A stretch of 64,000 nucleotides of DNA, taken from Saccharothrix espanaensis DSM 44229 (GTDB lineage: Bacteria; Actinomycetota; Actinomycetes; Mycobacteriales; Pseudonocardiaceae). Every line of letters begins with the position of its first letter. Within the stretch, counting starts at the first letter, position 1. Position numbers and translations under genes: made by a program. A model generated the notes under the pieces. The model was not told where the DNA came from and searched no databases. It worked only from the letters and a program-made list of their open reading frames with translations. Below are positions 62,457 through 64,000 of this stretch, piece by piece. Where the stretch lies: contig NC_019673.1 in the NCBI RefSeq assembly GCF_000328705.1, positions 7,451,501 to 7,515,500 on the forward strand. Direction: 5' to 3'.

Positions 62457-63779
62457 TTGTTCGTCGTCCTGTTCACCCTCGTCATGGGCGCGACCCACTA
62501 CTACGTGTGGCGGCGTGCGGTCCGTGACACCACCGGGCCCGGCCGGGCGCGCCGCGTCGGCACCGCGCTCGTCGTCGGGCTGTTCGTGCTGCTGATCGCC
62601 GGTATGACGCTCAACCTGGGCGTGCTGGCCTGGCCCGGGTACCTCTGGCTGGCCTGCGCGTTCTACCTGGCGCTGCTGTTCGCCCTGCTGGAGGTCCCGC
62701 GCGCCCTGCTGCACCGCGCCGCCCGCCGCAGGTCCGGCACACCCGCGCCGGCACCCGCGGGCAACCCCGGACCCGTGGGCAACCCAGGCCCCGCAAGCAA
62801 CCCCGGACTTCCGAGCGACACCGAACCCGTGAGTGCTCCGGAACCGGTGGAGACGTCCGGACCGGCCGTCGCCTCGGAGGTCACCACGCTGGACCCGGCG
62901 GCGGGCGCGGCACCCGTGTCGGGCGCGCCGGGCGACCCGGGCCGGCGGTTGTTCATCGCGCGGTCGCTGGCGGCCGTCAGCGGAGTGGCGGCGGTGGGGG
63001 TCGTGGGTTACGGCGCGACGCAGGCGCTGGGCGACCCGGTGGTGAAGCGGGTGCCCGTCGCGCTGGGCAAGCTCGACCCGAAGCTGTCGGGCTACCGGAT
63101 CGCCGTGGTGAGCGACATCCACCTGGGCCCGCTGCTGGGCCGCGCGCACACCGAGCGCATCGTCCGGATGATCAACGAGCAGCAGGTGGACCTGGTGGCG
63201 ATCGTCGGCGACCTGGTCGACGGCACGGTGGAGGAGCTGGGCGAGGCGGCGGCCCCGCTGCGCGACCTGGTGAGCACGCACGGTTCGTTCTTCGTCACCG
63301 GCAACCACGAGTACTACTCGGGCGTGCAGCCGTGGCTGGCCGAACTGGACCGGCTCGGCGTGCACCCGCTGCGCAACGAGCGGCTGCGCGTCGAACGGGC
63401 CGGGGCGGCGTTCGACCTGGCCGGCGTCAACGACGTGACCGGTCGCGGCTTCGACGACGGGCCGGACTTCGCGCGGGCGCTGGACGGGCGCGACCGGAGC
63501 AGCCCCGTGGTGCTGCTGGCGCACCAGCCGGTGCAGGCGCACGAGGCGGCCCGGCACGGCGTGGACCTCCAGCTCTCCGGCCACACGCACGGCGGCCAGA
63601 TGTTCCCGTTCCACCTCGCGGTCGGCTTGCAGCAACCCGTTCGCAGCGGTCTGGCCACCGTCGACGGCACCCAGGTCTACACCAGCAACGGTGTCGGGTT
63701 CTGGGGTCCGCCGGTCCGCGTGGGGGCTCCGCCGGACATCACGGTGGTGGAGCTGCATCACAACTTCGCCGGCCGATAG
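62457..63779 (+). CDS. Membrane metallophosphoesterase
   Basis: The 440-residue protein has about four N-terminal membrane helices (through residue 110), a proline/glycine-rich linker with repeated NPGP-type units, and a calcineurin-like phosphoesterase domain from about residue 195: VVSDIHLGPLLGR (metal aspartate and histidine), GDLVDGT, GNHEYY and LSGHTHGGQ. A YkuE-like role in cell-envelope lipid or phosphate metabolism is probable. The TTG at 62457 is chosen as AGGAGG lies seven bases before it and the first helix begins there; the ATG at 62484 is a weaker choice. Confidence 0.88.
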   Translation: MFVVLFTLVMGATHYYVWRRAVRDTTGPGRARRVGTALVVGLFVLLIAGMTLNLGVLAWPGYLWLACAFYLALLFALLEVPRALLHRAARRRSGTPAPAPAGNPGPVGNPGPASNPGLPSDTEPVSAPEPVETSGPAVASEVTTLDPAAGAAPVSGAPGDPGRRLFIARSLAAVSGVAAVGVVGYGATQALGDPVVKRVPVALGKLDPKLSGYRIAVVSDIHLGPLLGRAHTERIVRMINEQQVDLVAIVGDLVDGTVEELGEAAAPLRDLVSTHGSFFVTGNHEYYSGVQPWLAELDRLGVHPLRNERLRVERAGAAFDLAGVNDVTGRGFDDGPDFARALDGRDRSSPVVLLAHQPVQAHEAARHGVDLQLSGHTHGGQMFPFHLAVGLQQPVRSGLATVDGTQVYTSNGVGFWGPPVRVGAPPDITVVELHHNFAGR

Positions 63780-63853
63780 GGCTTTCTGCACCGAAACCAC
63801 CTAGAGTGGACGGCCGTGCCAGCACACGGTTGCGGAGGGGGACCCCTAGCGAG

Positions 63854-64000
63854 ATGAAGACGAGCTTTGCCGGCCAACGGCTCCACAACGAGGCAACAGC
63901 TCGTATTCGTCGTTTCCTGGACCATGGGCAACCCGCGACGCCGTGCCTGGTCATCGACCTGCCCACGGTGCGCGACCGGTTCACCGCGCTGCGCGACGCC
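63854..64000 (+). CDS. Type III PLP-dependent decarboxylase (partial)
   Basis: Only the first 49 codons are present. They read MKTSFAGQRL then TPCLVIDLPTVRDRFTALR, the N-terminal strand of the alanine-racemase-fold ornithine/arginine/diaminopimelate decarboxylase family, where the PLP barrel begins. GGAGG stands about 15 bases upstream and the ATG at 63854 fits relatives. The gene runs past the window's end, so specificity cannot be judged. Confidence 0.75.
   Translation, partial: MKTSFAGQRLHNEATARIRRFLDHGQPATPCLVIDLPTVRDRFTALRDA

Overview
The window is very GC-rich chromosomal DNA with GTG and TTG starts, many ATGA/GTGA/TGATG overlaps between consecutive genes, and actinobacterial marker genes: lsr2, shbA, a SigE-type sigma factor, a CsoR repressor and a WXG100/ESX-like protein. 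Together these point to a filamentous actinomycete, probably Pseudonocardiaceae-like (Saccharothrix/Actinosynnema/Lentzea type). The genus is inferred. No rRNA, CRISPR array, insertion sequence or phage gene was seen. One tRNA lies at 57627-57700.

1-15.9 kb, metabolism: a ThDP-dependent acetolactate-synthase-like enzyme and a DinB protein, then a LysR regulator divergent from a tightly coupled operon (aldehyde dehydrogenase, amino-acid dehydrogenase, class III CoA-transferase, glutaryl-CoA dehydrogenase). The operon looks like a route from an amino acid or semialdehyde, possibly lysine/2-aminoadipate, to glutaryl-CoA and crotonyl-CoA. A secreted trypsin-like protease, small enzymes, a membrane NACHT-like NTPase and an APC permease/TetR pair follow.

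15.9-25.4 kb, defence-like block on the minus strand. A TIR-domain protein, a STAND/NLR-like NTPase, a membrane protein and a modification-dependent HNH endonuclease candidate form one operon, with RecQ and a pentapeptide-repeat protein downstream and an XRE regulator divergent. The TIR protein (C-terminal) and the NTPase (N-terminal) share a short, strongly similar motif. This is the arrangement of effector/NLR pairs that signal through amyloid-type motifs, and it is the best candidate for an undescribed system here.

25.4-37.8 kb, a divergent peptide-utilisation locus. N-acylamino-acid racemase, an M20 deacylase and a class-A-type serine hydrolase face a complete oligopeptide ABC importer, a class-C-type serine hydrolase, an S9 peptidase and a GNAT acyltransferase. 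The GNAT/racemase/M20 trio is the known succinylation route that turns D-amino acids into L-amino acids, so the locus may import and salvage D-residue-containing peptides.

38-49.7 kb: an AraC regulator, a DHFR-like reductase, a MacB/FtsX-type ABC exporter divergent from a NarL-type two-component system, and the kdpFABC potassium pump preceded by an unusual 27-codon membrane microprotein and a long inverted repeat in the leader.

49.9-64 kb: a WXG100-like gene with a frameshifted neighbour, HxlR/imine-reductase and DUF385/TetR divergent pairs, tandem sigma genes ending in shbA, a short-variable-arm tRNA with a leucine anticodon, csoR, lsr2, a fused aminodeoxychorismate synthase, a SigE-type sigma factor with its partner membrane protein, a metallophosphoesterase, and the start of a PLP-dependent decarboxylase that runs off the end.
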